Origin: Leishmania infantum JPCM5
Lineage: Eukaryota; Euglenozoa; Kinetoplastea; Trypanosomatida; Trypanosomatidae
Length of the DNA: 64,000 nt
Assembly: GCF_000002875.2 (NCBI RefSeq)
Contig: NC_009409.2
Span: forward strand, 1 to 64,000
Direction of reading: 5' to 3'
The stretch's first letter is position 1. Each line of letters starts with the position of its first letter. Below are positions 29,344 through 40,502 of this stretch, piece after piece. The notes beneath the pieces were generated by a model that was not told the DNA's origin, searched no databases, and worked only from the letters and a program-made list of their open reading frames with translations. Both the position numbers and the translations under genes were made by a program.

Positions 29344-30138
29344 GTCCCTTCCGACAGAACCGGTGTTTTGTTTGACGGAAGGGTAAGCAGGTCGAAGGAG
29401 TGGGTAGCGGCTGAACCTCTCCGCGACTCCGCTCTGAGAGTGTTTGGCCTTTCTATTCCACGCCCTGCCACCTTCAGCAGAGTGCGCATATACGCACGCG
29501 ACGAGCAGTAACCGAACGCCGCGTAGCGCGCTAGTGGGTCAGCCTCTGTACGGCACGCACACGCGCACTCGGGGGGAGTGGCGTGTGAGAAAGGGAAAAA
29601 ACGCGTCGGTATTTGTATGTGCGTGTCACAGCAGGTTAACAACACCAGACAGACAACGGAAGATAGAAAGATGCGAAGAAGTAAGGACAGCAACGCCATT
29701 GGCGCTGAAAAGGCATAGAGCCGAGAGCGGGAGCGGGGCAGTGAACGATATGCCGAGAGGACGCTACAACGCAGTGCATCCGTTCGCTGAAAGATCACCA
29801 GCGGGGTAAGCGGCGATAAGTTTCACGTGTTCAAGAAGACTGGTGTTTCTCGGTAGAAAGCATCGCGCAGCCGTACAAGAGAACATTCATGCAGAGACAT
29901 ACCCGCAACACCGCACCAACGAGACAGCAAAAACGAAACCACAGAGACAAGACGTTCAAGCAAACACAAACATCGGTCAGCACGAACGGTGCCGTGCTCG
30001 AACAGAGAAAGAAACGTCATCAGCATTCCTCCATGCCGCCGTGCCAAACGGTGTCCATGCGCTCATCTTTCACGGAGAGGGAGAGAGCCAGGAAGCGGAG
30101 CGCCTCAGGGCGTCCTTTCTTTTTGTCTTCGTCATCGT
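29344..30138. other. Intergenic region
   Basis: No gene seen. It holds the 5'UTR side of the 474-residue gene. Purine stretches at about 29660-29690 are weak candidate splice tracts. Confidence 0.4.
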
Positions 30139-30886
30139 GTCAGCCCAGCACGAGCAAGTCCAGACAGACACGCGCATACGCAGCCACACCCCACCCACCA
30201 CGCTCCCGCTACGGCTACACCCTCGGCGTCTAGGACGAACCATCCCGCCGCCGAATCGGCGGCTACGTGCTTTACGCGCTCTTATCTTCCCTCTGCACGT
30301 CTCCGTCCGGGGTACCTGCGGCGCCGGAGGCGCCAGACGGACATGGGGTGGTCTGCGGGCCTTCACCTGAGCGCATCGCGTCTACGGTCCTGCTCCAGGG
30401 CCGAGGCGGTGGCCTCTGACGTCGGTGTGTAGTAGGCGGTGGTCCAGGTGCATCCCGCATGAGGTCGGGGGAGGAGGCTGGCCAGCGCCTGCCCAGCGCC
30501 CTACGGAGACCCTGCGCCTGGCGTGCATGCCATCTTCCGCACTTAGTCGCTGCAGCCCGCGGCTGCCCCATGAGTCTGTGTGGAGACTCCTCACATCGCA
30601 GCCTGGGGAGGAGGGGGGTGCCCATGCGGCCATTCGCGGTGTTCTTGGCATGCTTCCGGCACGTTTCGCGCACACGCACTGTGGGGCTCATCGGCACACA
30701 CTTTTCCGCGCCTCTCGTCGGCCGGCGCTCGTGCCCTGCTGACCTCTGGGATGCCGCGCTGGCATGGGGCACACCCTGCCAGCGGTGCTTCACAGCGCGT
30801 CAAGCACCGTGCTCGCGCTTTCGGATCATGCAGCCTGCTTTCAGCACAACCTTGTTGCCGGTGGGGTGTGGGAGGCACGCGGGGGC
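30139..30886. repeat. 748-bp dispersed repeat, internal copy
   Basis: Near-identical to 1411-2158 at offset +28,728. Beyond 30886 the two sequences diverge abruptly (GGGGCGGATG against GGGGCCGTTG). It lies about 1.26 kb after the ETF-beta stop. Its long open frames are shared with the subtelomeric copy and look non-genic. Confidence 0.9.
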
Positions 30887-32145
30887 CGTTGCCAGGATCG
30901 CTTGCCCGCATGCGCCGGCGACAGATGGAGCGACACAAGGAGTCGGTGTGACGGCATGGGGCACCCCACGCTCTCCCGTGTGCACGCGCCTCTCACAGGA
31001 GACCATGTGTCAGGCGGAAGGCAGCCCGTGGATAGGGCATGTGCCGGCGTGCAAGCCGCTCACAGCTTGTCGTCCTAAAGGGAAGCACAACAGGAGGCGG
31101 ATGCGTGCGCGTGTCGAATCGATGGCACGATCCGTAGGGAGCTGGTGCACGCGGGGTCACGGCTGCAAGTCTTGCTGGCGCAGCACCAGCCCAGACCTCC
31201 CCGCGGAGATGAAGAGTACGAACCCATGATGGACATGGTGGGGGAAGGAGGCAAAAACGTACAACTCGTTACCCCTACGGCGGGGTGGTAACGAAGGCGA
31301 AACAAAAGTGAGCGAAACGACAGCCGCGGGGGCGGCGGAGAGAAAACGGGCTAGACAACGTCTCTCAGTGCACAACGGAAACACGCGCGCACACACGAGA
31401 GAAGGATATCGGAAAGAGAGGCGGAAACCCGAGGAAAGCGGGAGAGGCCAGAGAGCCAGAGGAGACAGCTATTCATGCATTCATGCGTACGCCTCCCTCC
31501 GATATCACGCACATATCAACTCCTCGCCTCTCCTCCCTACCCTCCAGGTCACCTCCGCTCCGCGACTTACAGCCAGCGCTATCCTACACACGCGCCTCGG
31601 GCGACTCTGTCGGGAAAAGTCAGAGAAGACATGTGGTGATAGCAGTGAGGTGCCCTCATGTCCTGTAGCGGTTCACAAAAACGACTACAGGCGTGTTTAT
31701 GCGCAGAATCGCGAGATAAGGGCGCTTTCGGAACATCGTAAGAGAGGGAGAGCAAGAAGAAAAGAGCAGCGGAGCTCCAGCAACAAAGTGGACGAGGTGT
31801 GTCGAGGACGCCGCAGAGCTGAATCCGAGTCTTGACTAACGGTGCCTCCTCTTGCACCCCTTGCTAGTTTGGACGAATGTTTGTGTGTCGTTCTGTGCAG
31901 CCCTATGCTCGGTGACCCTCCTCTCTGCCAGCTGCCAAGTGCCCGCTTGTCTCCTCGAATCAGTAAACCGAAGACGAGAAAACGTTTGCCGTGCTCCGTG
32001 TGTGCATCACCGTCACTAGGCGTGTGAAAGAGGCACTGCACCACCACTCTCATCAGGGCTTCTCCTTCTTCAGTCCACATGGTCGATCCGGTAGCACAAG
32101 GTGCTTTCCGATCCACACTTCACAGGCGACGCGCATAACATGGAA
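30887..32145. other. Probable ETF-beta 3'UTR region
   Basis: No gene seen. At 31031-31060 a short stretch (GATAGGGCATGTGCCGGCGT...) resembles 3245-3281 in the subtelomere. A purine-rich region at about 31395-31470 has no obvious target gene. Confidence 0.4.
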
Positions 32146-32922
32146 CTAGAGTACCTTTGCCGCGTGCAGCTTGTCGTAGAACTCGTCCACCGTCTTCACC
32201 TTAACGCCGGCCTTGCGGGCGGCGGGTTCGGTCACAGTCTCCGTTGAGAGGCGAGGTGTGATGTCCACGCCAAGTGCCTTCACATCCTTCGTGTCGATCG
32301 GCTTCTTTCGCGCCTTCATGATGTTTGGCAGCTTCGGGAAGCGAGGTGTATTGAGGCGTAGATCTGCCGCCAGAACGCACGGCATCGAGAGCTCTACGAC
32401 CTGCCGGCCGGCGTCTACCTCACGCGTCACAGTAACCTTCTTATCCTTCACCTCCACCTTGGAAGCAAAGGTGCCCTGCGGGACATCTAACAGCCCGGCA
32501 AGCAACTGCGGGGTACACCCGAAGTCACCGTCAACGGCCTGTTTGCCCAGCACCCAAATATCCGGCATGATCTCCTCGTGCAGCTTTTGAAGTATCTGAG
32601 CCACCGCCAGCGGTTCCACGGAGTCCACTGCGGTGTCCGGGATGACAACGTGCACGGCCTTATCACACCCAAGGGCCATGGCTGTGCGCAGCACTTCCTC
32701 CGCCTTCTTGCCACCAATCGTGATGGCCACCACCTCATCTGCAATTTTCTTCTCCTTGAGCTGAATCGCCTCCTCAATCGCGATTTCGTCGAAGGGGTTC
32801 ACGCTCATTTTTGAGTTGGCCGTCTGCACCTTGTTGTCCTTCACGCGTACCTTGACAGTGTAGTCCACGACGCGCTTTACGCACACCGCAACCTTGAGGT
32901 AGTTCGGGATCGTGCGGAACAT
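32146..32922 (-). CDS. ETFB: Electron transfer flavoprotein subunit beta
   Basis: A 258-residue ETF-beta, the mitochondrial matrix subunit that binds AMP and, with ETF-alpha, passes electrons from acyl-CoA and other dehydrogenases to ETF-ubiquinone oxidoreductase. Seen: KRVVDY at 16-21 after a short presequence, VNPFDEIAIEEAIQLKE (40-56), ALGCDKAVHV (83-92), GKQAVDGDFGCTPQLLAG (123-140, the nucleotide-binding loop region), and the family signature LNTPRFPKLPNIMKARKKPI (about 190-210) that includes the dehydrogenase-contact leucine loop. Length equals human ETFB (255). ETF-alpha is not in the window. Confidence 0.97.
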   Translation of the reverse strand: MFRTIPNYLKVAVCVKRVVDYTVKVRVKDNKVQTANSKMSVNPFDEIAIEEAIQLKEKKIADEVVAITIGGKKAEEVLRTAMALGCDKAVHVVIPDTAVDSVEPLAVAQILQKLHEEIMPDIWVLGKQAVDGDFGCTPQLLAGLLDVPQGTFASKVEVKDKKVTVTREVDAGRQVVELSMPCVLAADLRLNTPRFPKLPNIMKARKKPIDTKDVKALGVDITPRLSTETVTEPAARKAGVKVKTVDEFYDKLHAAKVL

Positions 32923-34318
32923 TGTGCGGATGATCGTGGGAGGAGCGGGAAGGCTTCTACGAACGCTTGGCGACCGAAGTCGTACGTGTGCAAGCTTTTA
33001 GAGACACAGTGGGGGGGGGGGCGAGTTCCTCGAGGAATAGGTTTGCGTAGGCCTACGTAAAGAGTGTGCAGTTGTGGTGGGTCGCACGAGTGAGAAAAGC
33101 AAAATAGGTAAGGGGAGGGTGCCAGGTGTATCGCAGGTGGGGCTTTCTTGCTGTGATGCACCATTGTGGAGAGCAAGAAGTGAGGTGCGGAAAAGCGGAT
33201 GCGGATGTGTGGGCGCCAGCGCACATGTGTGATGTCGGGCGGGTGGAAGAGCGAAAAGACAAACACAAAGAGGTGCCACGGCAATCCGTATGGCTAGCGT
33301 GAGGGAAGAGGGGCATCAGCAGCACCGGTGCAGCAATGCGCGGACTGCGAGGACGCGATGGGTGGTGACGACACACCTGCGCACACGATCGTACGCACAG
33401 GGCATGTTCGTCGCAGCCGACGTGGAAGTCACATCTTCGCGACGGCGAGCCGAAACACACGCACACTCGCCCTCGTCAGACCACAGTACTTGCCTTCCTA
33501 TCCCTCGGCAGGCCGCACTGCGATCCCGCACCCCACCACCACTACCACGCACATATACACATGCAAAAAAAAAGCGAAAGGCTTCGCACGGCTCACATTT
33601 GTTTTGGTGGTGGGGAGGGAGCGCGTGACTGCGCACATCTTCATGGAAGTGTGGCTCGATGTAAGTGAGCGAGATGCATCGTTCAAAGACAGGGATTGAT
33701 GGACGCTTGACCCTCTCTCCGCCTCTCTGCGCGTGTGAGCGCACAACGGCCCACGCCAGTGCGAATAGAACAGTAGCGAGAGAGTGAGGGGTGCTCCATG
33801 CCCATGCACCACTGCACACAAACAACGGAGAACAACAAAAGCGCACACGGCACGCAATGTGAGCGAGATAAGGAAAAGACTGTGAGCACAACACACACAC
33901 GCACGCACACAAATCAAATCGCCAACGGCAACACGGCAACGCCAAACCTCCCACGACAAACAAAACGTCATTCATTTTTTTTTGTTCGGTTAGTTATTGC
34001 TCGCTTATGTGGAATCCGCGTCACAAGCATGGCGCCAGACAGGAATCACCATGCAATGGCACTGCGCAGCAGGGCGCGGCTACGAGTGTTTTTTGTTGTG
34101 TGCACTCTAAAAAGAACGGTGCAGAGAAGGCGCCGTATGCACAAGGTTCGGCCTCCTGTCGCCATCCTGCCATGCTTTCCACTCTCCGCCTTTTCCAGCT
34201 TTTACCCGACCACTTTTCTCACACTCGGCAGAGGTACTCGCACGCACGCTCACTGAGGAGTACAGAGAAGAACTCACTCAGCACGCATCAGTGCATGTGC
34301 GCGTGCATTCGTGCACCT
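32923..34318. other. Intergenic region
   Basis: No gene seen. The purine tract at 33092-33119 suits the ETF-beta trans-splice signal (170-200 bp upstream). The rest is probably TypA 3'UTR. An A8 run lies at 33564-33573, T9 at about 33976-33984, and CA repeats at about 33889-33912. Confidence 0.45.
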
Positions 34319-36223
34319 TCACTTCTTCTTCAGGGAGCGCATGGTAGTCTTGCCGTTGAAGCCCGGCTTGCGCATGCGAATCGACTTGGGCGTCACGGTC
34401 ACGAGCTCATCATCCGTGACCCACGCGACGCAGTCCTCGAAGTTGTAGCGTACCGCGCTGTATGCGCCCCTTTTGCTGCTTGCCTTGTCGTTGGCGTTAG
34501 CCCGCATCCCGCCAAGCTGCTCGTTGCGCTTGCACACGTTCACGCCCAGGTTCTGCAGCGCCGTCTTCTGGTTCTCACCGACGATCTGGCCATAATGCAC
34601 CTGGTCGCCAGGGAGGACAAAGAAGCGTCCCTGCGTGCTAAAGCCGGAGAGCGACCAGTCCGTCACCTCACCGCTGTCTACGGATATAAGAGCACCCGTG
34701 TCCCGCTCCGTTTCGATGGCGGCCATGGGCCGGTACGAGTCGAAGTGGTGGTTCATTACACCATCACCCCCAGTGAGGGTGTGGAACTTCAGCGGCACAT
34801 TCGACATGAGGCGCACCGGCATCACGCACTCCATGAGGACGCGCCCGTTCGAGAGCGGCTCGATCTCGCCGATTTCGCCCATCTTGGAGCTCAAAAAGGA
34901 AACGACGGCAGACACCAGGTTGTCTTTGAACTCCAGCAGCATCCGCTCGAACGGCTCACACTCCACGCCGTCGATCACGCGCGTGAGCACCCGCGGTGCC
35001 TGGATCTCGAACTCGTACCCTTCGCGCCGCATGTCTTCGATGATGACGGACAGATGCAGCGGGCCGCGGCCGTACATGGTGATCTGCTTGGCGTTAAGAC
35101 TCTTGACCTGCAGAGCCGTGTTCACCATTGCCTCCCGGTCGAGCCGGCGCTGGATGGCGGTGATATTTCCCATAGACTCCGCCGCCTCCTTGCCTTTCCA
35201 GCTAGCCTCGCTTTCTTGCAGGACAAGGCTGTACGTTGGATCGTCAGGCTTCTTGTACGGGAACAATTTCACCGCGCCTTGCTTGCCGATCGTGCCACCA
35301 ATCTTTAGCGGCACCTTAACCCCGATCGGCTCCTGTAGCTCGAGGATGCAGATGTCACCGTAGCTGGCGCTCGTCACCGGCATCTTCTGCACACCGCAGT
35401 AGAGGTGAATCGACTTGACCAAGGCGTCCGTTTGCTTGTCCTCAAGCGCCACCGTGACGATGTCGCCGGTCTGCACGGTGCCGTTGTAGATGCGGCCAAT
35501 CGCAAGCTTCGTGTTGCTCTTCTCGTCTTCGTCCACCTGCGCGACCAGCATCTGCAGAGCTTGATCGTCGTCCGTCTTGGGGGCAGGCACCGTGCTGAAG
35601 ATGGTGTCGAAGAGCGGCGTCAGTGTGCCCTCTTTCTTGGGCTCCTCGTTCATGTACCCGCTGCGCCCAGAGCCGTACAAGAACTTCATATCGAGCTGGT
35701 TCTCATCTTCTGCTACCTCCAGGAACAAGTCCTCGACGGCCTGTTCCGTCTTGGCGATGCTGAGGTCGTCCTTGTCGATCTTGTTGAGACACACAATGGG
35801 TCGCAGGTGGAGGGAGAGGGCCTTGCGCAGGACGTACCGCGTGCCAGGACGTACGCCCTCCTTAGCATCCACCAAGAGGATAATGCCCTCGACCATCTGC
35901 AGCGCACGCTCCACCTCGCCGGAGAAGTCCAGGTGACCAGGTGTGTCCACAATGTTGATGCGGCGCTTTCCGTTGTCCAGGATAATGGCTGTGTTCTTGG
36001 CCAGGATAGTGATGCCGCGCTCCCTCTCCTGATCCTTGCTGTCCATCACGCGATTGTGCGCATTCGCCACGGTGCCGGACTGACTTAGCATGCTGTCCAC
36101 AAGGGTCGTCTTGCCGTGATCCACGTGGGCGATGACCGCGATGTTGCGCACGTCATCGCGCGTGTGCATCCATCGTGCCAGCACCGCCGAGACACACACA
36201 CGCGACGCGAAAAATCGGCGCAT
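34319..36223 (-). CDS. TypA/BipA-type translational GTPase, organellar
   Basis: A 634-residue ribosome-associated GTPase of the BipA/TypA family, with an N-terminal presequence that suggests mitochondrial import (MRRFFASRVCVSAVLARWMH). Seen in order: P-loop AHVDHGKT (32-39), switch I RGIT (69-72), DTPGH (93-97), NKID (147-150) and a G5-region SGRSG near 187, followed by EF-G-like domains II, III and V and the BipA C-terminal domain containing the basic end (RMRKPGFNGKTTMRSLKKK). Length is slightly above bacterial BipA (about 605), explained by the leader. Bacterial BipA helps ribosome assembly and stress translation; in Leishmania it probably acts on mitochondrial ribosomes, which is inference. 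Bacterial-type genes of this class in eukaryotes are usually organelle-derived. Confidence 0.93.
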   Translation of the reverse strand: MRRFFASRVCVSAVLARWMHTRDDVRNIAVIAHVDHGKTTLVDSMLSQSGTVANAHNRVMDSKDQERERGITILAKNTAIILDNGKRRINIVDTPGHLDFSGEVERALQMVEGIILLVDAKEGVRPGTRYVLRKALSLHLRPIVCLNKIDKDDLSIAKTEQAVEDLFLEVAEDENQLDMKFLYGSGRSGYMNEEPKKEGTLTPLFDTIFSTVPAPKTDDDQALQMLVAQVDEDEKSNTKLAIGRIYNGTVQTGDIVTVALEDKQTDALVKSIHLYCGVQKMPVTSASYGDICILELQEPIGVKVPLKIGGTIGKQGAVKLFPYKKPDDPTYSLVLQESEASWKGKEAAESMGNITAIQRRLDREAMVNTALQVKSLNAKQITMYGRGPLHLSVIIEDMRREGYEFEIQAPRVLTRVIDGVECEPFERMLLEFKDNLVSAVVSFLSSKMGEIGEIEPLSNGRVLMECVMPVRLMSNVPLKFHTLTGGDGVMNHHFDSYRPMAAIETERDTGALISVDSGEVTDWSLSGFSTQGRFFVLPGDQVHYGQIVGENQKTALQNLGVNVCKRNEQLGGMRANANDKASSKRGAYSAVRYNFEDCVAWVTDDELVTVTPKSIRMRKPGFNGKTTMRSLKKK

Positions 36224-37204
36224 TCGTCACCGAAAAGCAAGGACGGAAGCGAGGGTAACTATGCGCAACACAAGGAAAGGCACTAGAGCAGGCGCAGTGT
36301 GTCGGTATGCGTAGCGACCCGCATAGGCGGTGTCGGCTGACGGTGGCTCTCTTCACGCACGCAGAAAGCAGGAGCAAAACAAAATGAAAGACACAGCTCG
36401 GTAAGAAAATCGAGCGGCACACGCATGGCCACACGCACGCAAAAGAACGCGAGCCACGCAAGAGCAACGAAGGATGTCATCATCAACGAACGCGCCGCAT
36501 CACCATGTAGGGCGAACAATCAAACACACCAAACGAAGAATGGGGAGTGCAGATGAAGGTAGTAGACCCTTCGCACGGCACTATGTGTGCGAACAGAGAC
36601 GCCGAGGGAGGTGGTGGTAGCCGGCTCGCGCACCTCTTCTTCTCATCACGCGCCACGACAGCGAGTGCCCCTCCGGCTCTTTGCTCTCGCTCATGAGTGG
36701 GCGGTCGCGTATCATGCGAGAGCACGACAGCACAGCCACCCCTGTGGCCCACGTGGAGACTTCAGTAAACTCCGTAGCATCGCGCGAAGTTTCATCAGGG
36801 TAGGCAAGTCGTCTACCTTCTCTTTCCTTCGTGTGGAGGGGTGGACCGGGATTTGCGAAAAAAAAAAAGAGAACGCAAGCAAGGAGAGGAGAGAGTACGG
36901 TGCCTTAGCCGGCAATTAACTTTACGCACCAGCACCAACGGAGAGCCAGGGGTGGAGGAGAGCGGGTAGACGGCACCAAATCGCATGGATCCTGCAGAGA
37001 GCGAGATAGGAGTAGGTTGATTGCAGGCTGCATGACACGACAGCCTGTGCGTCTCTTTGGCCATTCTCCTCTCTGTCTTTCGCCGCTACCCTCCCCCCAA
37101 ACACAGACACGCAACCGCCATCACACCACAATAGACGGCAGCAGACAACACTTCTGCGCAACGCACGCACACACAAAGCATTCATGGAAGCAGGTTGCTG
37201 TCGG
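36224..37204. other. Intergenic region
   Basis: No gene seen. An A11 run continuing into purines at 36856-36893 and a purine stretch at about 36230-36250 are the only notable tracts. Confidence 0.45.
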
Positions 37205-37594
37205 CTAATACTGCAGATCGAGCATAGTCACGTCCACCATGAGCTCATTCACAGGAATCGTTTCGACGGCGCCATCTGGCCATACGCGACGCACCAGCAT
37301 TCGAATCTTCCGCTGCAAGAGGTCGTACTTGGCCATCATGACCGGGTCTACTGCAAGAGAACGCGGGTTGGTGCAGCGCTCCGCCGTCTCAACAGAATCC
37401 AGACCAGAAGCGGTACCGGGAAGCGACATGGCGGCGCCGCTGGCGATCTGCTTGGCGCGCTCGCCGATAATGCGGGCAACTTCGAACTTGGTCAAGTACA
37501 GGCCACTTCGCCGCTCCGCAAACGGTGTCACCGCGGTCGAATAGGCCTCCACACTCTTCGCCACCTCGGCGTCGAGCACTTCGGATCGCAGCAT
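37205..37594 (-). CDS. RNA polymerase subunit RPB6 (omega family)
   Basis: A 129-residue RPB6 homologue, the common subunit (omega family) of nuclear RNA polymerases that stabilises the clamp. Seen: RRSGLYLTKFEVARIIGERA (28-47), matching the family TKYERARVLGTRA helix, then KQIASGA, a basic RKIRMLVRRVWPDG segment (95-108) and PVNELMVD (114-121), the conserved C-terminal turn. The usual acidic N-terminal tail is shortened. Trypanosomes have two RPB6 forms, RPB6 and RPB6z, the latter in polymerase I. Which form this is cannot be settled without alignment. ATG 37594 is the only good start. Confidence 0.88.
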   Translation of the reverse strand: MLRSEVLDAEVAKSVEAYSTAVTPFAERRSGLYLTKFEVARIIGERAKQIASGAAMSLPGTASGLDSVETAERCTNPRSLAVDPVMMAKYDLLQRKIRMLVRRVWPDGAVETIPVNELMVDVTMLDLQY

Positions 37595-38360
37595 TGTCTA
37601 CGCCGTGTCGATCCGGCGCGTCTTCTAAAATGAGCTGAGGCGTGATAGAGGTTGAGCACAAGAAGAAAATGGACAACAAAGATCGGCGCCAGCGACAACT
37701 GTGGTGGCGCTGTTGCTACGCCACAGGCTTTGCCTAGAGGGAACGTGGATGGACCCTGCGGTGGCACGGGTGAACATGTGTACCCCCAACGTAGGGAAGT
37801 GTTGGTTGCGATGCGACATGGGAGGGAGGAAGAGGGGAAGTGCGTTGTTTGCAAGCGGCAATCAACAGGCAAGCAAGATGAGAAGGCTCCGGGGTGGGGC
37901 GGACATGGACGGGAAAAAAGACGCGCGCACTCTGGCACACGAGGGTCCCAGCTTCTCGGAGAACGCCATGACGGAGTCACTAACGAGCCACGCCGTTGGA
38001 GTAACAGCATTACTACCACGACGGCGCCAAATGCAGGAGTTGATGGCACATCATCATCATACCTCTGCCCAGAAAAGGCGTCCACACCGAACCGCGACAG
38101 GGAAAGGGAGGCGGATGCAGGTTGCGCGCAAAGCATAAGAATACGACATCTCCTTTGCGTCGTATTTCTTTTCGTGGAATGCGAGCAGTATGCGGCAGCG
38201 TCATGGTTGCGTTTCGGGACACATCAGTCGCTTCCGCATCACTCTCACCTCTTCGCCTCAACCAACGAATCCATGTGGGAAGTCAGCGTGAACCTTGGGC
38301 GCGACTCGCACCCCCCCCCCACACACACACACGAATGCGACAGCACCCGGGCACGTGCCG
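37595..38360. other. Intergenic region
   Basis: No gene seen. A C11 run joined to a CA microsatellite lies at about 38310-38333, close to the stop codon of the 713-residue protein that comes next in transcription order. Purine-rich stretches at about 37815-37840 are candidate RPB6 splice tracts. Confidence 0.45.
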
Positions 38361-40502
38361 CTACGCTAGCACCTCCTCGAGACCCTCGACGGCGCAGCTG
38401 AGCGAGAACACGTCGAGCGGCGTGAGAGACACCTCCACGGCAAAGGATTTCGTCGGATGCTCTTCGGATACGGTCGCAGCGTTCGCCATGAGTGTGTGGC
38501 ATCGAGGAAGAAGTTGCTCGCGTAGGGCACGCAGCAGCTGGCACCATGCGCAGCGCACAGAGGCATCGCGATCGCCAGCCGCTGACATCGCAGCCGGCGT
38601 GCACAATGAGCGAATCCATGCCTGCTGACACACCTCCACGCGCACAAAGTTCAACGCGACAACGAGCGGGTCCACGAAGCCGCTCGTGCCCATCGACACC
38701 TGCGTGAGGAAAGCTTGCACGCATTCCCGAATCGCCAAAGGCATCAACGAGTGCACCGGTGATGCCTGCCGCTCGGCGAGATGATCGCTCTCGCTTTTCG
38801 CCGCGCGCCACTCGTGCAGCAGCTCTTCAAGAAAGAAGCGGGCGATGGACGGGTAGGGGCAAAGCGCCATAAGTGAGCCGTGCATGCGGACCCGCGTCCG
38901 CTCCTCGAGTCGCTCCAGAAGCTCCAGTGCCACCGTGCGCGCCATTCGTCGGTGTTCATCGACGGGGCACAGAGCAGAGATCGTCAGCAGCTCCCTTGCT
39001 ATATCAAAGAACGACTCGTAGCGCCTCGTGTGGCACGAGTCGAGCACCCGTTGCCCACAGTCCCGTAGCTCGCGATGCTGCGCCTCTTCGGCAGAACAGA
39101 GCGTGTACTTGGGCACAGCGGACAGAAGATCGTGCAAAAAAAGCAAATGCCGCAGGAGCACGGCTGCACTGCGCGCGCAACGCAGAGCTACAATGTACGC
39201 ATCGGCGACACCGAGAAGCAGCGACGAAGCGGACACCGAGTAGGCGAATGACGGATGCTCCGCCGCCGTGAGCTGGTGCCGAAGCACGTCAGCGAGAAGC
39301 AGCAGCGCTCCCTGCCGACACAGCGGCAAAGAGAAGTACTCCTCTGGAGACCCCGCCGACACCTCCCCTGAATGGGCATCCACCGCATCCAGTGCCACCA
39401 ACGTGCACGCCTCTACTTCTCGATCGTGCTCCGCGGCGAGGCTGGCTGCGGTGCTGTCCGGCGGTTCAGTGCCCCTCTCGACGTCAGCGAGGTGCAATTT
39501 GCCGCCATGGCCACCGGAGAGCCCGGAAGCCTGCAAAGCTGCTAGTGCAAACGAAAGAGAGTCGCCGGAGGGGTAGCAGTGCACCTCGCCCGCAACCCCG
39601 CGGAGGCGCGCGAGACATCGGGTGAAACTGGTGCCGAGGTCGCCGTCCACCTCCGTCTCAGATGCGGCTCCACGCCCAGCTGCCACGTTTCTTGGAGTAG
39701 TCGGACTCATCTCTTGCAAAACGCGTGCGCGCCACTGTTGCAGGGTCGCGGTCGTCGACCCTCGAAGAGGTGGTCGGGGCAAAGCCACGGAGGGACAGAC
39801 TTCTGTGCTGCAGAGTGTAGCGTACGCTGCCAGCAACAGCGCGGCGGCTGAATCATCTTCGTCGCCTGTAGTGCGACGGAGCGCGACGACAAGACGCACC
39901 AGCTCCTCGCGCACACGGTACACATGAAGTGCCTCGAGCAGATCCCTCCGCTGCTCTGAGGGCTTGCTCTCAGTGTCGTCGTCTGATGCCAGGCCCGACG
40001 CACTCGGTGAACGATCAAGCGGGTTCGAAGCTCTGACTGTGGTAGGCTCCGCGTCGCGGAGGTGCAGGCACGGCAGAACCGAGCGCACGAGAATAGGGAC
40101 GAGATCACGCGTCCATGCTTGCATTGTCGCGTGCACGCGTGCAAGAAAACAGCCCTCGTCTACGCAAGCAAACGTATCCAGCTTCTCCGAGCGTAGAAGT
40201 CGGCGCTTGCGCTCCACCGTATCCAAGAACAGTGCCACGTACACGCGTGACGCCAGGACCACGTACAGCGACACCTGCGCAGGCGAAGGGCACGGCATCG
40301 ACACCGACAGGAGGGAGCTCATCAGCTCCCGTGCGCCCGTCAGCCGCCCCTGATGAGAGCCACTGTGCGTCAGAAGATCATCGAAAGGCAGCGCGCTCAG
40401 CCATGCGTACTCATTCACCAGCAACTCCAGAGCTGGGACGCCTTCCGCCGGTGCGGCGGCAAACGCCCACGCCGCTGTTGTCGCAGCGTCTGTGCTGTCC
40501 AT
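38361..40502 (-). CDS. Hypothetical helical protein, 713 residues
   Basis: Open frame from ATG 40502 (MDSTDAATTAAW). The frame reads 70 codons further upstream but that part is proline-rich UTR. The protein is almost wholly helical, with repeated Leu/Val/Ala helices (LYVVLASRVYVALFLD, LLLLADVLRHQL, VALELLERLEERTR, LMPLAIRECVQAFL) arranged like HEAT or ARM-type repeats, one acidic/serine insert near 165-200 (DDDTESK) and another linker around 330-420. No enzyme motif, no membrane segment. Possible roles are scaffold or chaperone-cofactor type; nothing specific can be claimed. Confidence 0.82.
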   Translation of the reverse strand: MDSTDAATTAAWAFAAAPAEGVPALELLVNEYAWLSALPFDDLLTHSGSHQGRLTGARELMSSLLSVSMPCPSPAQVSLYVVLASRVYVALFLDTVERKRRLLRSEKLDTFACVDEGCFLARVHATMQAWTRDLVPILVRSVLPCLHLRDAEPTTVRASNPLDRSPSASGLASDDDTESKPSEQRRDLLEALHVYRVREELVRLVVALRRTTGDEDDSAAALLLAAYATLCSTEVCPSVALPRPPLRGSTTATLQQWRARVLQEMSPTTPRNVAAGRGAASETEVDGDLGTSFTRCLARLRGVAGEVHCYPSGDSLSFALAALQASGLSGGHGGKLHLADVERGTEPPDSTAASLAAEHDREVEACTLVALDAVDAHSGEVSAGSPEEYFSLPLCRQGALLLLADVLRHQLTAAEHPSFAYSVSASSLLLGVADAYIVALRCARSAAVLLRHLLFLHDLLSAVPKYTLCSAEEAQHRELRDCGQRVLDSCHTRRYESFFDIARELLTISALCPVDEHRRMARTVALELLERLEERTRVRMHGSLMALCPYPSIARFFLEELLHEWRAAKSESDHLAERQASPVHSLMPLAIRECVQAFLTQVSMGTSGFVDPLVVALNFVRVEVCQQAWIRSLCTPAAMSAAGDRDASVRCAWCQLLRALREQLLPRCHTLMANAATVSEEHPTKSFAVEVSLTPLDVFSLSCAVEGLEEVLA

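Noticed and set aside
30459..31229. 256-codon plus-strand open frame starting in the 748-bp repeat
   Set aside because: The first part is identical in the subtelomeric copy, where the frame ends differently just past the repeat border. Composition is Arg/Cys/His-rich and antisense to transcription.
34007..35308. Long plus-strand frame (433 codons) opposite TypA
   Set aside because: Antisense shadow of the TypA gene, His/Arg/Ala-biased; the minus-strand frame has all GTPase motifs.
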